Below are positions 36,253 through 45,721 of a DNA stretch of 64,000 nt, piece by piece; within the stretch, counting starts at the first letter, position 1; every line of letters begins with the position of its first letter. A program made the translations under genes and the position numbers. This DNA is from Pseudomonas sp. 31-12. Lineage in GTDB: Bacteria; Pseudomonadota; Gammaproteobacteria; Pseudomonadales; Pseudomonadaceae. Where the stretch lies: positions 2,356,001-2,420,000 of the forward strand of contig NZ_CP029482.1 of assembly GCF_003151075.1 (NCBI RefSeq), written 5' to 3'. A model generated the notes under the pieces. The model was not told the DNA's origin and made no database searches. It saw nothing but the letters and a program-made list of their open reading frames with translations.

Positions 36253-36645
36253 TTAATCGTTGAAGCGAACGAATCGCAGACGCGCTGGCGGCCGGGGTGG
36301 CGCCGGGCGGTGTAGGGTGAGAAACGCGAACCGAGTCTGGGAGCGGGCACTCAGAATCAGTGCAGGCAGCAGAAACAGGACGGCCCAAAGGGTGTGTTCG
36401 AAGGTGGGCAGGGTCAGAGTGGGGCTCAGCGCTGTGGAGCTGTGTTCGCAGTACTGCAGGCAGCCGCTGGCATGCAGCTCATGACTGTCGACAGGGTCGG
36501 CGCTGTGGGTAATTTCATGGGTGGCGGTCAGGTCATGAGGCGGCAGGCTCAGGCATCCCTGGCTCGCCGCTACTGCAAAGGCCAGCAGCCACAGTGCGAG
36601 CACTTGGCGGATCAGCAGCGGTAGGTGAGTGCGGAGCCAGAGCAT
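36253..36645 (-). CDS. Small membrane protein in the copper operon (DUF2946-like)
   Basis: 130 aa. Hydrophobic helix at 10-32 and a second at about 85-105, with a periplasmic-type loop containing His and Cys (HEITHSADPVDSHELHASGCLQYCEHSS) that could hold metal. The tail is basic and Pro-rich (PAPPRPPARLRFVRF). It resembles short copper-linked proteins of the DUF2946/CopL sort, but the match is weak. Position after copD supports a role in copper handling. Confidence 0.55.
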   Translation of the reverse strand: MLWLRTHLPLLIRQVLALWLLAFAVAASQGCLSLPPHDLTATHEITHSADPVDSHELHASGCLQYCEHSSTALSPTLTLPTFEHTLWAVLFLLPALILSARSQTRFAFLTLHRPAPPRPPARLRFVRFND

Positions 36646-36699
36646 TGTGTGTACCTGATCTGAAGGCTTTTCTTGAGCTTAGCCCCGAGCAAGAGGCCA

Positions 36700-37665
36700 T
36701 CATTGATCCATATCAACTGGTGCCCCTTTACGTGACTCCGCGCTCACTTCCATCTCTGGACTCAACGTCCCCAACCAGGCAACCAAACCCACAATCAACA
36801 CCGCCGCCATCAACTCCACTACCACACTGCGCTGCAATGCATTCGCCGCCACCCGAAATTGCCCCTTGCGCAACGCCAGTTGCAGAGCCGGTCCAAGGTG
36901 AAACCGGTTCAACGCGGCGAGCACCAGCATCCCCGTAAACAAGGCGACTTTGATAAACAGCAAAATCCCGTAAGTGCTTAGAAATACTTCATCAAGCTTA
37001 AGCCCGACGATGAAGAGATAGTTCACAACACCCGTGACGGTGATGACGACCACAATCAACGCACCCACCGATTCAAACCGTTTCACTGCGCGGGCCAGCA
37101 GCCGGATGCGCTCTTCGGTCGGCAGAACATTTTTCGCCATCAACGCAAGCGCCACCAGCGCTCCCAGCCACACGCCAGCAGCCAGCAAGTGCAGGATGTC
37201 GGTAGTGAAATGCCAGACACGGCGGATGCCTTCATCCATCGCCCCATGTCCGTTCCAGGCGAGAGAGGCGAGAGCGATACCGCCAGCAATCGCCGCAACC
37301 AGCAAGCTAAAGCCGGGGGCACGATGGTTTAGCGTCACCGCCAATCCTCCAACAACCAGTGCGACAAGACGCACGACCCAGGCCAGGCCCATGTCCGTTT
37401 CCAACACCATCATCTCGATGTGTGGACGCAACTCGGCAAAGTCCGTTTCACCGCTCATGCCGCTCGCCATCACCACCATGCTCGCGATAGACAACAGCAA
37501 CCCAAGCGCCGCCGTCCCCGCCAGCATCAACCGAAATGGCAACACAGCGCCCGACACGCGTTCCCGCCCTCTAAGGCTGTAAAACCCAAACAGCGGCAAT
37601 CCCACCAGCAGCATCAAATCCACATACAAGCCAAACCGCAGGGCAATGCCGATCGAGTCGCTCAT
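36700..37665 (-). CDS. copD: Copper resistance inner-membrane protein CopD
   Basis: 321 aa with about eight membrane helices, the CopD domain in the C-terminal half. Conserved polar residues include the histidines in HIEMMVLETDMGLAWVVR, WHFTTDILHLLAAGVWLGALV and NRFHLGPAL. CopD works with periplasmic CopC in copper uptake or distribution. It starts three bases after copC, so the two are coupled. Confidence 0.92.
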   Translation of the reverse strand: MSDSIGIALRFGLYVDLMLLVGLPLFGFYSLRGRERVSGAVLPFRLMLAGTAALGLLLSIASMVVMASGMSGETDFAELRPHIEMMVLETDMGLAWVVRLVALVVGGLAVTLNHRAPGFSLLVAAIAGGIALASLAWNGHGAMDEGIRRVWHFTTDILHLLAAGVWLGALVALALMAKNVLPTEERIRLLARAVKRFESVGALIVVVITVTGVVNYLFIVGLKLDEVFLSTYGILLFIKVALFTGMLVLAALNRFHLGPALQLALRKGQFRVAANALQRSVVVELMAAVLIVGLVAWLGTLSPEMEVSAESRKGAPVDMDQ

Positions 37666-37668
37666 TAA

Positions 37669-38040
37669 TCACTTCACTTTGAACGTAACGTTGCCGGTGA
37701 TCGGGTGTGTGTCCGAAGAGACCGCGCGCCATTCGACTTTGTAGGTGCCGATGGGCAGTGGCGAAAGCGGGGTGATGACCATGGTTTTCGGGTCGCTGCC
37801 GCCGGAGACTTTGGCCTTCATCGGCATGGGGGCGTGGGCCATGCCGGGCATTTCGGTCATGACCAGTTTCGCGCCAGAAAACTGGGTCATGAGATTTTCG
37901 GAAAAGCGCAGTTCGATTTTGGCGGGTGCTGCGCCGTCTGCACCTTCAGCGGGGGAGGAGGACAGTAGTTTCGGATGGGCTTGAGCGAGTGCGCTCATCA
38001 GCAGCCCCAGGGCAACAAGGGTGGTTTTGATCATGCGCAT
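37669..38040 (-). CDS. copC: Periplasmic copper-binding protein CopC
   Basis: 123 aa. A signal peptide ends ALAQA-HPKLL, leaving the conserved N-terminal His that binds Cu(II). The Met-rich Cu(I) loop MPGMAHAPMPMK and the C-terminal SSDTHPITG with another His ligand are present. The ATG at 38040 has AAGAGG six bases upstream. It transfers copper in the periplasm, with CopD as partner. Confidence 0.93.
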   Translation of the reverse strand: MRMIKTTLVALGLLMSALAQAHPKLLSSSPAEGADGAAPAKIELRFSENLMTQFSGAKLVMTEMPGMAHAPMPMKAKVSGGSDPKTMVITPLSPLPIGTYKVEWRAVSSDTHPITGNVTFKVK

Positions 38041-38092
38041 GCGAGGCCTCTTACCGTTTTAAACGGTTGGTTTTTGGTTTTTGTTGAAGCGT

Positions 38093-39004
38093 TCAGAACC
38101 ACAGCCGAACGCCGAGGACCAGGCGCGCTTCGCTGCGATCCTCGCCTTCATCGTTGGCGTAGTCGGCGGTTTTGCCGTAAGTGCGGTTCCAGGTTACGCC
38201 GATGTAGGGCGCGAATTCCCGGCGGATTTCGTAGCGCAGCCGCAGGCCAGCCTCGGTGTTGGATAACCCGGAACCGATACCCCGTTGCGGGTCGTTTTTG
38301 CCGTAGAAGTTGAGTTCGGCTGTCGGCTGCAAAATCAGCCGATTGGTCAGCAGGATGTCGTAGTCGCCTTCCAGTCGTGCGGCGGTTTGGCCACCTTCGC
38401 CGATGAAGGCTGTGGCTTCGGTCTCAAGGTTGTACAGCGCCATGCCTTGCACACCGAAGGCGGCCCAGGTTTGTGGTGCGCCGGGTTTGAAATCCTGGCG
38501 CACGCCGCTCACCACGTCCCACCACGGGGAGATCGCGTGGCCCCACAGTGCCTGGATTTCGGCGTCTTCGGTCTTGCCGTTGATGCGTTCGCCCTCGGAG
38601 CGCAGCCACAGACGGTCGATGTCGCCGCCGACCCAGCCTGATAAATCCCAGGCCAGGGCGCTGCCGTTGTCCGCGTCCTGCCATTCGAGTTTGTCGGCGA
38701 GGAAGTAATAGTTGAGTGCGGTGTCATGCACGCCGTGCCCGGTCGGGCTGGCGTACACGGCGGCGCGGTCGGCATCGGTCAGCGTCGGGATCGGCGTGCG
38801 GCTTTCGGTCGGCGCGGCGGGCTGCATCTGGCCGTCATCCATGCTTTGCATCTGGCCGTCATCCATGCTTTGCATTTGGCTGTGGTCCATGCCAGTCATC
38901 TGGCTATGGTCCATGCCCTGCATGTCGTCGGTGGCGGCCATTGCCGAAGAAAGTGTCAGGCCCGCGGTCACGAGTGCTAAAGAGAGGGGAGTCAATCTGG
39001 TCAT
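38093..39004 (-). CDS. copB: Outer-membrane copper resistance protein CopB
   Basis: 303 aa from [12 protein letters not shown]. Signal peptide to AMA-ATDD, then a Met/His/Asp-rich copper-binding segment with MDHSQM and QSMDDGQM repeats (about residues 24-60). The C-terminal beta-barrel ends [11 protein letters not shown], the usual aromatic end. It sequesters copper at the outer membrane. It begins 10 bases after copA. Two copies of QSMDDGQM come from an exact 24-base tandem repeat. Confidence 0.92.
   Translation of the reverse strand: MTRLTPLSLALVTAGLTLSSAMAATDDMQGMDHSQMTGMDHSQMQSMDDGQMQSMDDGQMQPAAPTESRTPIPTLTDADRAAVYASPTGHGVHDTALNYYFLADKLEWQDADNGSALAWDLSGWVGGDIDRLWLRSEGERINGKTEDAEIQALWGHAISPWWDVVSGVRQDFKPGAPQTWAAFGVQGMALYNLETEATAFIGEGGQTAARLEGDYDILLTNRLILQPTAELNFYGKNDPQRGIGSGLSNTEAGLRLRYEIRREFAPYIGVTWNRTYGKTADYANDEGEDRSEARLVLGVRLWF
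38837..38878. repeat. 24-base tandem duplication in copB
   Basis: The unit starting CATCCATGCTTTGCATCTGG occurs nearly twice in tandem, encoding two successive QSMDDGQM copper-binding units. Copy number could vary between strains. Confidence 0.7.
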
Positions 39005-39014
39005 GGGATGCGCC

Positions 39015-40715
39015 TCATTCTTCCACGCGAACTTCACGGAACATGCCCATTTCCATGTGGTACAGGAGATGGCAGTGATAGGCCCAGCGGCCCAGCGCAT
39101 CGGCGGTGACCCGATAGCTGCGCCGGGAGCCGGGCGGCATGTCGATGGTGTGTTTGCGCACCATGAACTCGCCGTTCTCGTCTTCGAGGTCGCTCCACAT
39201 GCCGTGCAGGTGAATGGGGTGGGTCATCATCGTGTCGTTGACCAACACCACGCGGACCCGCTCGCCGTACTTGAGGCGCAGCGGCTCGGCGTCGGAGAAT
39301 TTCACGCCGTTGAACGACCAGGCGAATTTCTCCATGTGGCCGGTGAGATGCAGCTCAATGGTGCGGCCGGGTTCGCGGCCGTCCGGGTCTTCGAAGGTGC
39401 TGCGCAGGTCGGAGTAGGTCAGGACTCGGCGCCCGTTGTTACGCAGGCCCAGTCCGGGATCGTCGAGCTTGGGCGAGGTGGTCATGGCTTGCATGTCCAC
39501 CAACGGGTTGTCTTTTTCGGTGTCCGGGTGAGATTGCATACCGGCCATACTGCTGTGATCCATGCCTGCCATATCGCCCATGCTGCCGTGGTCCATCCCG
39601 CCCATGCCCATGTCATCCATGGTCACCAACGGACGAGGGTCCAGCGCGGGGATCGGTGCCGACAAACCAGGCTTCGTTGCCAGCGTGCCCCGTGCAAACC
39701 CCGTGCGATCCATCGATTGCGCGAACAGGGTGTAAGCCGCTTCGGTCGGCTCGACAATCACGTCAAACGTCTCTGCAACCGCGATGCGAAACTCGTCGAC
39801 GCTCACCGGTTTGATGTGCAGGCCGTCGGCTGCGACCACCGTCATTTTCAGCCCGGGAATGCGCACGTCGAAGTAGCTCATGGCGGAGCCATTGATAAAC
39901 CGCAGCCGCAACTTCTCGCCGGGGCGGAATACACCGGTCCAGTTCATGTCGGGTGCCTGGCCGTTCATCAAGTAGGTGTAAGTGGCGCCGCTGACGTCGG
40001 CGATGTCCGTGGGGTTCATCTTCATCTCGGCCCACATCGTTCGGTCCGCGACCGTGGCCCCCCAACCTTTTTCGCTGACGTCGTGGATGAAATCACCCAC
40101 GGTGCGCTTGTTGTAGTTGTAGTAATCCGCCTGCTTTTTCAGCGTCTTCATCAGGCCGACGGCGTCTTCGTCGGTCCAGTCGGTCAACATCACCACGTAA
40201 TCGCGGTCGTACTGGAACGGCTCTGGCTCCTTGGCATCGATGACCAACGGGCCGTAAACGCCGGACTGTTCCTGAAAGCCCGAATGGCTGTGATACCAGT
40301 AAGTGCCGTTCTGACGGACTGTGAATTGGTAGACGTACAGGCCGCCCGGTTCGATGCCGTGAAAACTCAGGCCTGGTACGCCGTCCATGTTGGCCGGCAG
40401 CAAGATGCCGTGCCAGTGAATGGACGTGTCGACCTTGAGCTTGTTCCGCACCCGCAACGTCACAGTGTCGCCTTCGCGCCAGCGCAGCAGCGGGCCGGGA
40501 ATGCCGCCGTTGATGACCATGGCGCTGCGCGGGGTGCCGGTGATGTTGACTGGGGTTTCGCCAATCGACAGATCGAAGTCGGTGCCCGTCAACACCTGGG
40601 GTTCGCCAGGGCTGGTAATTGCCCAGACCGGCGTGCGCCATAAGCCGAGACCGCCAAGCAGCCCCCCCGCAGCGAGCCCTTTCACGAAGGTGCGTCTTGT
40701 AGTGTTGGAATGCAT
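39015..40715 (-). CDS. copA: Multicopper oxidase CopA
   Basis: 566 aa with a twin-arginine signal ([15 protein letters not shown]). Three cupredoxin domains with type-2/3 copper motifs: [25 protein letters not shown] and [14 protein letters not shown] Met/His-rich insert ([21 protein letters not shown]) near residue 370-400 binds additional copper. It oxidises Cu(I) to less toxic Cu(II) in the periplasm. First gene of copABCD and three further genes, preceded by a cop box. Confidence 0.96.
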   Translation of the reverse strand: MHSNTTRRTFVKGLAAGGLLGGLGLWRTPVWAITSPGEPQVLTGTDFDLSIGETPVNITGTPRSAMVINGGIPGPLLRWREGDTVTLRVRNKLKVDTSIHWHGILLPANMDGVPGLSFHGIEPGGLYVYQFTVRQNGTYWYHSHSGFQEQSGVYGPLVIDAKEPEPFQYDRDYVVMLTDWTDEDAVGLMKTLKKQADYYNYNKRTVGDFIHDVSEKGWGATVADRTMWAEMKMNPTDIADVSGATYTYLMNGQAPDMNWTGVFRPGEKLRLRFINGSAMSYFDVRIPGLKMTVVAADGLHIKPVSVDEFRIAVAETFDVIVEPTEAAYTLFAQSMDRTGFARGTLATKPGLSAPIPALDPRPLVTMDDMGMGGMDHGSMGDMAGMDHSSMAGMQSHPDTEKDNPLVDMQAMTTSPKLDDPGLGLRNNGRRVLTYSDLRSTFEDPDGREPGRTIELHLTGHMEKFAWSFNGVKFSDAEPLRLKYGERVRVVLVNDTMMTHPIHLHGMWSDLEDENGEFMVRKHTIDMPPGSRRSYRVTADALGRWAYHCHLLYHMEMGMFREVRVEE

Positions 40716-40797
40716 GCCGTTGTGTTCCCCGTCCGTCAGCCTGGAGCTAGCTTGACGTCGAGGCTAACGAGCGGCACCTTTCAGAAGGCTGAGGCCA

Positions 40798-40815
40798 AGA
40801 TTACAATTTTGACAG
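40798..40815 (-). promoter_or_regulatory. cop box before copA
   Basis: On the minus strand the site reads CTGTCAAAATTGTAATCT, sharing 15 of 18 bases with the site before the cupredoxin gene at 1095-1112. This is the probable CopR binding site. Confidence 0.65.
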
Positions 40816-40848
40816 TTTCGCCGGTGTAGGCGCGTTGAAGCAGGAGGG

Positions 40849-40874
40849 AGGCGCCACTGAACGGGCGCCTTTTC
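40849..40874. terminator. Possible terminator downstream of the leftward L,D-transpeptidase
   Basis: Seven-base stem AGGCGCC / GGCGCCT with T4 only on the right. It is strong for rightward reading, weak leftward; it may simply insulate copA. Confidence 0.4.
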
Positions 40875-41579
40875 TTAAAGGTGTTTTTTGGGCCCGGATG
40901 TATCAGCCACGGTGCCGCTGCCACAATTGATATACGAAGATGACTTCAACCAACGCTGATCCGGATAGTAAGAAAACAACAGCTGCCCACCCTTCATCGA
41001 ATCAATCAGGCGGCGAGCAACCGCCGGTCTGACCGCCGGGCAACCGAGGCTCCTGCCAATCCGCCCATTTGCACGGGCCAGGACCGGACTCACATAAGGC
41101 GCGCCATGAATCACGATGGCGCGGTCAAACGCGTTGTCATTGAAACCCGGCTCCAGGCCTTCCATGCGCAGCGAGTAGCCATTCTGCCCGACATAACTTG
41201 ACTGCGTACGGTACAAGCCGAGACTGGTAGCGAAGCTTTCGTTTTGATTGGAAAAGTTGACTGCCATGTTCTCGCCGCTGTTTCGTCCATGGGCGACCAG
41301 TTCATGAAACAGCAACTTGCGCTTCTTTAAATCGAACACCCAGAGCCGCTGTTCGGTTGAAGGCAGGGAATAGTCGATGACCGCAAGCCTTTGGGCAGGC
41401 GCTTTGCCTTGAGCGATGCTGCATTGAGAGGCGCGAACGGCGAGGTTGATGACGTTGGCGTTAGCTTTCGGCGCCGCTTTGATGAGGGCGGCCGCGAGAG
41501 AATCGGCGTAGGCTGACGGTACGGACATTGCAGTCAGTAGCAGGGCCGATAGTAGATAGCCAATACGTAGTGGCGCCAT
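40875..41579 (-). CDS. Periplasmic L,D-transpeptidase-like (YkuD-type) murein protein
   Basis: 234 aa, signal peptide ending SAYA-DSL. The catalytic block is IVIHGAPYVSPVLARANGRIGRSLGCPAVRP, with His and Cys as in the YkuD-related murein L,D-transpeptidase family. The first part (LAVIDYSLPSTEQRLWVFDLKKRKLLF) is the usual strand before the active site. It would crosslink or modify peptidoglycan. It is divergent from a larger L,D-transpeptidase gene, with 81 bases between starts. Confidence 0.82.
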   Translation of the reverse strand: MAPLRIGYLLSALLLTAMSVPSAYADSLAAALIKAAPKANANVINLAVRASQCSIAQGKAPAQRLAVIDYSLPSTEQRLWVFDLKKRKLLFHELVAHGRNSGENMAVNFSNQNESFATSLGLYRTQSSYVGQNGYSLRMEGLEPGFNDNAFDRAIVIHGAPYVSPVLARANGRIGRSLGCPAVRPAVARRLIDSMKGGQLLFSYYPDQRWLKSSSYINCGSGTVADTSGPKKHL

Positions 41580-41660
41580 ATAGATGTCTCATCATGTTAA
41601 GTTCGAGTCTAGCAGTGCGTTGGCAGCCAGGCGTTGAATGCGGGAGATTAAGGATTATTC

Positions 41661-43412
41661 ATGGTGCTTTTAACAAGGTTATTCGTCATAAGCCGCGTAT
41701 TTTTTATGGGCTTTCTGATCAGCGGCACGGCGCTCGCGGAAACTTCGTCGATTGAGCCTGTAAATGCGCCTAGCTCCATGATCGAGGCTGCAGCGGACGA
41801 TAACGTCGGTCAAGCGATCCAGGCCTCGCTTGAGCCGTTGAAAACCGCATTTCCGCCGTTGCTCACCGCACCACGCAATCGGCGGGTAGACGTGAGCCAT
41901 CTGGTCATGGATTTTTATACCCATCGTGCCTATCGCGCGGCGTGGACGAATGACAGCGATGTCGCGCAATTGATCGCCAGCCTGAACGCGACCGAGGCTG
42001 ACGGCTTGACCCCGGCGGACTTTCATATCGATGAATTGATCCGGTCCCAGACCACGATGCAGACCACGCCGGTAACGCCCGAGCAGCGGGCGGCTTTCGA
42101 TTTGGCGACAACTCATACTTTCATCACCGCGCTGCTGCAGTTGCGTCGCGGCAAGGTTGACCCTTCGCGGCTCGATATTCACTGGAATTTTGATTCGAAT
42201 GGCGTCGATCCACGTGACGACGTCAATGCTTTCTTTGCCGCGCTCGACAGTCACGACGTGGCCAAGGCGTTTGCCCAGGCACCGCCGCAAGAGGCGGTGT
42301 ACGTCGGTTTGCGTCAGGCCCTGGCGCAATTGCGCGGTATCCGCGATCGGGGCGGCTGGCCGAAAGTGGTGGTCGACCATTCGCTCAAACCGGGCATGGA
42401 CGAACCCGCTATCGCGCATTTGCGCGCGAGGCTGGTCGCGGCCGGTTTCCTCGATCCGCGACTGATCCACGGCACCCAGTACGACGGTGCCGTCACCGCA
42501 GCGGTGAAAAAGTATCAAAACGAGCAATACCTGGGCGCGGACGGCATGGCGGGGGCGACGACACTGGCGGCGCTGAACGTGCCGGTTGAGGCGCGCATCG
42601 ACCAGGTCCGGGTGAACATGGAGCGGGCGCGCTGGCTGCTCTACAAACTCCAGGGCACGTTCGTCATCGTCGATATCGCCGGCTACAAGGTGGCGATGTA
42701 CCGCGATGGCCTGCCGATCTGGCGATCCCGGGTGCAGGTCGGTAAAGCGGCGCGCAATACCCCAATCTTCCAGGCGCAGATTACCTACATCACGTTTAAC
42801 CCGACCTGGACCGTACCGCCAACGATCCTCAAGGAAGATATGCTGCCGAAGGTTCAGAGCAATCCCGGCTACCTCGCGGCCAACCGGATTCGAGTGCTGG
42901 ATCGCGAAGGCAATGTGCTTGATCCGTCGACCGTCGACTGGACTAATCCTCGCGGCCTCACGTTACGTCAGGACGCTGGGCCCGACAGCTCGCTCGGCCA
43001 AGTGGTGATCCGGTTCCCCAACGACTATGCGATTTACCTCCACGACACGCCGCATCGCGAGTTGTTTGCCAAAACCGTCCGCGCGACCAGCTCGGGCTGC
43101 ATTCGGGTAGAGAATCCGCTGCAACTGGTGGAGTTGTTGTTCAACGACCCGGTCCGATGGAACAGCGAAGGCATTCAAAAGCAGTTGGCCAGTGGCAAGA
43201 CCGAGAACATTCGGCTGCCAGTGAAAGTGCCGGTGTTGCTGGCGTACTGGACCGTGGATTTGGGCAGCGACGGGCGAGTGGCGTTCAAGCCTGATGTGTA
43301 TGGCTACGATGCGCCGGTGTTGCGGGCGTTGAATCGGCCTTCGCCCGCGCCTGTGATGGAGTTGCACACGGCGGTGGGGTCGGTGGTAGCGGCAGGGCCG
43401 GCGCGGCAGTAG
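41661..43412 (+). CDS. YcbB/LdtD-type L,D-transpeptidase
   Basis: 583 aa; AAGGAT lies before the ATG. Signal peptide to TALA-ETSS. A long scaffold domain (30-260) is followed by a peptidoglycan-binding domain (YDGAVTAAVKKYQNEQYLGADGMAGATT, about 272-305) and a YkuD catalytic domain with IYLHDTPHRELF and SSGCIRVENP. It forms 3-3 crosslinks in peptidoglycan. Length and order match YcbB. Confidence 0.93.
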   Translation: MVLLTRLFVISRVFFMGFLISGTALAETSSIEPVNAPSSMIEAAADDNVGQAIQASLEPLKTAFPPLLTAPRNRRVDVSHLVMDFYTHRAYRAAWTNDSDVAQLIASLNATEADGLTPADFHIDELIRSQTTMQTTPVTPEQRAAFDLATTHTFITALLQLRRGKVDPSRLDIHWNFDSNGVDPRDDVNAFFAALDSHDVAKAFAQAPPQEAVYVGLRQALAQLRGIRDRGGWPKVVVDHSLKPGMDEPAIAHLRARLVAAGFLDPRLIHGTQYDGAVTAAVKKYQNEQYLGADGMAGATTLAALNVPVEARIDQVRVNMERARWLLYKLQGTFVIVDIAGYKVAMYRDGLPIWRSRVQVGKAARNTPIFQAQITYITFNPTWTVPPTILKEDMLPKVQSNPGYLAANRIRVLDREGNVLDPSTVDWTNPRGLTLRQDAGPDSSLGQVVIRFPNDYAIYLHDTPHRELFAKTVRATSSGCIRVENPLQLVELLFNDPVRWNSEGIQKQLASGKTENIRLPVKVPVLLAYWTVDLGSDGRVAFKPDVYGYDAPVLRALNRPSPAPVMELHTAVGSVVAAGPARQ

Positions 43413-43468
43413 GGGCGTGGGCTTGTTTTAATAAGTCCGCCCCCTTTCCGGTTTTTGGTGCAGGCTCT

Positions 43469-43930
43469 CTAAAGCCCTAGTCCTTCTTGCACCACCGCCA
43501 GCAAGTTGTGCTCAGTCAGTGCAACCGCATCCAGTTGCTGTCCGGCCTGCTCTATCGCCTGCAGCCACCAATGCGTCTCGCCATGCTCGTCCACCGTGCG
43601 CAGCAATGCGAGTTCTTTGCCTTTGGAGTGAATCTCGACACGCCCGGCGCCATCTTCAGTGAAGCGCGCAACAGGGTCGAAGGTGATGTCATTGCCTTCG
43701 ATCAGCAATTGATCGATCGCGTAATCGAAAGTCGTACCGTTCGAATCGCTTTCGCACACGTGAGTGGAATTACGCCGCAGTATCAGACCCACCTCGATCA
43801 GCGGCAGCAGCCACGCCTCGATCTGCTCATACAGCTCGTAGACTTGGCCGGGCCAGCTGTCGATCATCTGATCCGCGCTGGTAGGCCGGGTATGTTTCAG
43901 CTTTGCCGCGAGTTCGTCTGCCTTACTCAT
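43469..43930 (-). CDS. Hypothetical protein
   Basis: 153 aa, cytoplasmic, acidic. N-terminal helix MSKADELAAKLKHTR, then a mixed beta region with THVCESDSNGTTFDYAIDQLLIEGNDITFDPVARF and the helical tail LTEHNLLAVVQEG. Not recognised. It is convergent with the L,D-transpeptidase gene. Codon use is native. Confidence 0.6.
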   Translation of the reverse strand: MSKADELAAKLKHTRPTSADQMIDSWPGQVYELYEQIEAWLLPLIEVGLILRRNSTHVCESDSNGTTFDYAIDQLLIEGNDITFDPVARFTEDGAGRVEIHSKGKELALLRTVDEHGETHWWLQAIEQAGQQLDAVALTEHNLLAVVQEGLGL

Positions 43931-44041
43931 TTCGATTCCCTGTCGTGATGTAAGAGTAATCGTAGCTCCTTCAATGCCATCCGGGCTTTGCCCTGCGTCA
44001 TGTCAGTGACACAAGCGTGACAAATCATTTCTGCTCAACAG

Positions 44042-44890
44042 TCAGTTGCCCGAGACCGCCAGTTCTCCCCGCAAAAACTCCACCAGATCCCGCTGCAACC
44101 CCGTCAACGCTCCCTCGCGGCTGATCAACGCCAACTCCGTCGGCGGCAACTCCGGCAGGTCAGTACACACGCTGTGCTCCGGCAACACTGCCGAAGCCGG
44201 CAGCACGGAAATCCCCAACCCCGAAGCCACCGCCGCCTGGATCCCGGTCAAACTGTGGCTGCCAAACGCCACCCGCCAGGGGCGCTGCGCCACGTCCAGC
44301 AAACGAATCGCCCGCTGCCGATAAATGCACCCTTGCGGAAACAACGCCAATGGCAACACGCCGTTGGCCGAGTCCACGCCCGCGCCTTTGACCCACACCA
44401 GCACTTCCGGCCACGCCGCCCAGCACGGCCCGCTGTCCGGTTCGCGTTTGACCAGGGCGATGTCGATCTCACCCGATGCGAGTTTCTGTTTCAGATCCGT
44501 GCTCATGCCGCTGACCGTTTCCAGCCGGGCTTGCGGCCGCGCGCGATTGAAGCCGGCCAGGATCAGCGCCATGCGCCGCGCATCGAAGTCTTCCGGTACG
44601 CCGATGCGCAGGATCTCCAGATCCAGGTCGCTGGCCAGCGCTTCAACGGCTTCAGATGACAGGGCCAACAAGCGCCGGGCGTAGTGAATCAGCAGTTCGC
44701 CATGCTCGGTGACGTTGACGTTCTGCCCGGTGCGGTCACGCAACAGCAGCGGATGACCGACCAATTCTTCCAGTTTGCGAACCTGCTGGCTCACGGTGGA
44801 TTGGGTTCGATGCACGCGTTCGGCAGCACGGGTGAAGCTGCCTTCATCGACCACGCAGACGAAAGTCTTGAGCAGTTCAAGGTCAAGCAT
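44042..44890 (-). CDS. LysR-family transcriptional regulator
   Basis: 282 aa. N-terminal HTH (LLKTFVCVVDEGSFTRAAERVHRTQSTVSQQVRKLEE) followed by a substrate-binding domain. It is divergent from a haloacid dehalogenase and class II aldolase pair, which it probably controls from the 108-base shared promoter; the inducer is unknown. Confidence 0.9.
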   Translation of the reverse strand: MLDLELLKTFVCVVDEGSFTRAAERVHRTQSTVSQQVRKLEELVGHPLLLRDRTGQNVNVTEHGELLIHYARRLLALSSEAVEALASDLDLEILRIGVPEDFDARRMALILAGFNRARPQARLETVSGMSTDLKQKLASGEIDIALVKREPDSGPCWAAWPEVLVWVKGAGVDSANGVLPLALFPQGCIYRQRAIRLLDVAQRPWRVAFGSHSLTGIQAAVASGLGISVLPASAVLPEHSVCTDLPELPPTELALISREGALTGLQRDLVEFLRGELAVSGN

Positions 44891-44998
44891 GGTGGTCTCC
44901 TTGATATTTGATTTGCCACTGACGGATCAGTATTAATTTAATTTCACACTATCATCAACGGCTCGTAATCTGAAGATCACCCTTCAGAGGATGCCAAC

Positions 44999-45703
44999 AT
45001 GACACTCAACAACACCCCGCGCCCCGAATGGCTGACCTTCGATTGCTACGGCACGTTGATCCAGTGGGATGAAGGTCTCAAGGCCGTGGTCGCCGAAATC
45101 CTGCACGACAAAGGTGACCACAGCGTTGAAGTCGCTCGTCTGATCGAGGTCTACGACTGCCATGAACATCGGCTGGAGCAGATGCCGCCGCATCGCTCGT
45201 TTCGCCAACTGAGCACGCTCGGGTTGCAGCTCGCCCTGGAGGAGTTGGGGTTGGCGAGCCTGCCCGAAGACAGTCAACGTTTGGCCGGCGCGATTCCGCG
45301 GATGCCGCCGTTCCCGGAAGTGATCGAGACCCTCGCGAAACTCAAGGCAATGGGTTTCAAACTATGCATCGTTTCCAACACTGACGACGACATCATCGCC
45401 GGCAACGTTGCGCAACTGGGCGGGCATATTGATCGTGTGATCACCGCGCAACAGGCGGGGGCCTACAAGCCGAATCCGCGGTTGTTTGACTACGCTCATG
45501 AACAGCTCGGTGTCAGCCGTGATCAAGTGGTGCACATCTGCGCCAGCCCGACGCTGGATCACACCGCCGCCCGGGACATGCACTTTCGCTGCGTGTGGAT
45601 CGACCGTGGCACCGGTCGGCAATTGCTGCCGGACTACCGACCCGATGCGATATTGAGCACGCTGGATCAAGTCGTGCCTCTGTTCACATCCCGGGGCTGG
45701 TAA
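44999..45703 (+). CDS. Haloacid dehalogenase, type II (HAD superfamily)
   Basis: 234 aa. Motif I WLTFDCYGTLIQWDEG carries the nucleophilic Asp, motif II is CIVSNTDDD, motif III is GAYKPNPRLF, and a late HICAS...D block follows. It matches L-2-haloacid dehalogenases and their broad relatives. It is divergent from the LysR gene and 18 bases before the aldolase gene. True substrate is unknown. Confidence 0.85.
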   Translation: MTLNNTPRPEWLTFDCYGTLIQWDEGLKAVVAEILHDKGDHSVEVARLIEVYDCHEHRLEQMPPHRSFRQLSTLGLQLALEELGLASLPEDSQRLAGAIPRMPPFPEVIETLAKLKAMGFKLCIVSNTDDDIIAGNVAQLGGHIDRVITAQQAGAYKPNPRLFDYAHEQLGVSRDQVVHICASPTLDHTAARDMHFRCVWIDRGTGRQLLPDYRPDAILSTLDQVVPLFTSRGW

Positions 45704-45721
45704 AAACACGGAGACTTCGCC

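Noticed and set aside
38712..40643. 643-codon open frame on the plus strand
   Set aside because: It is antisense to copB and copA and has the His/Val-rich composition of a shadow frame.
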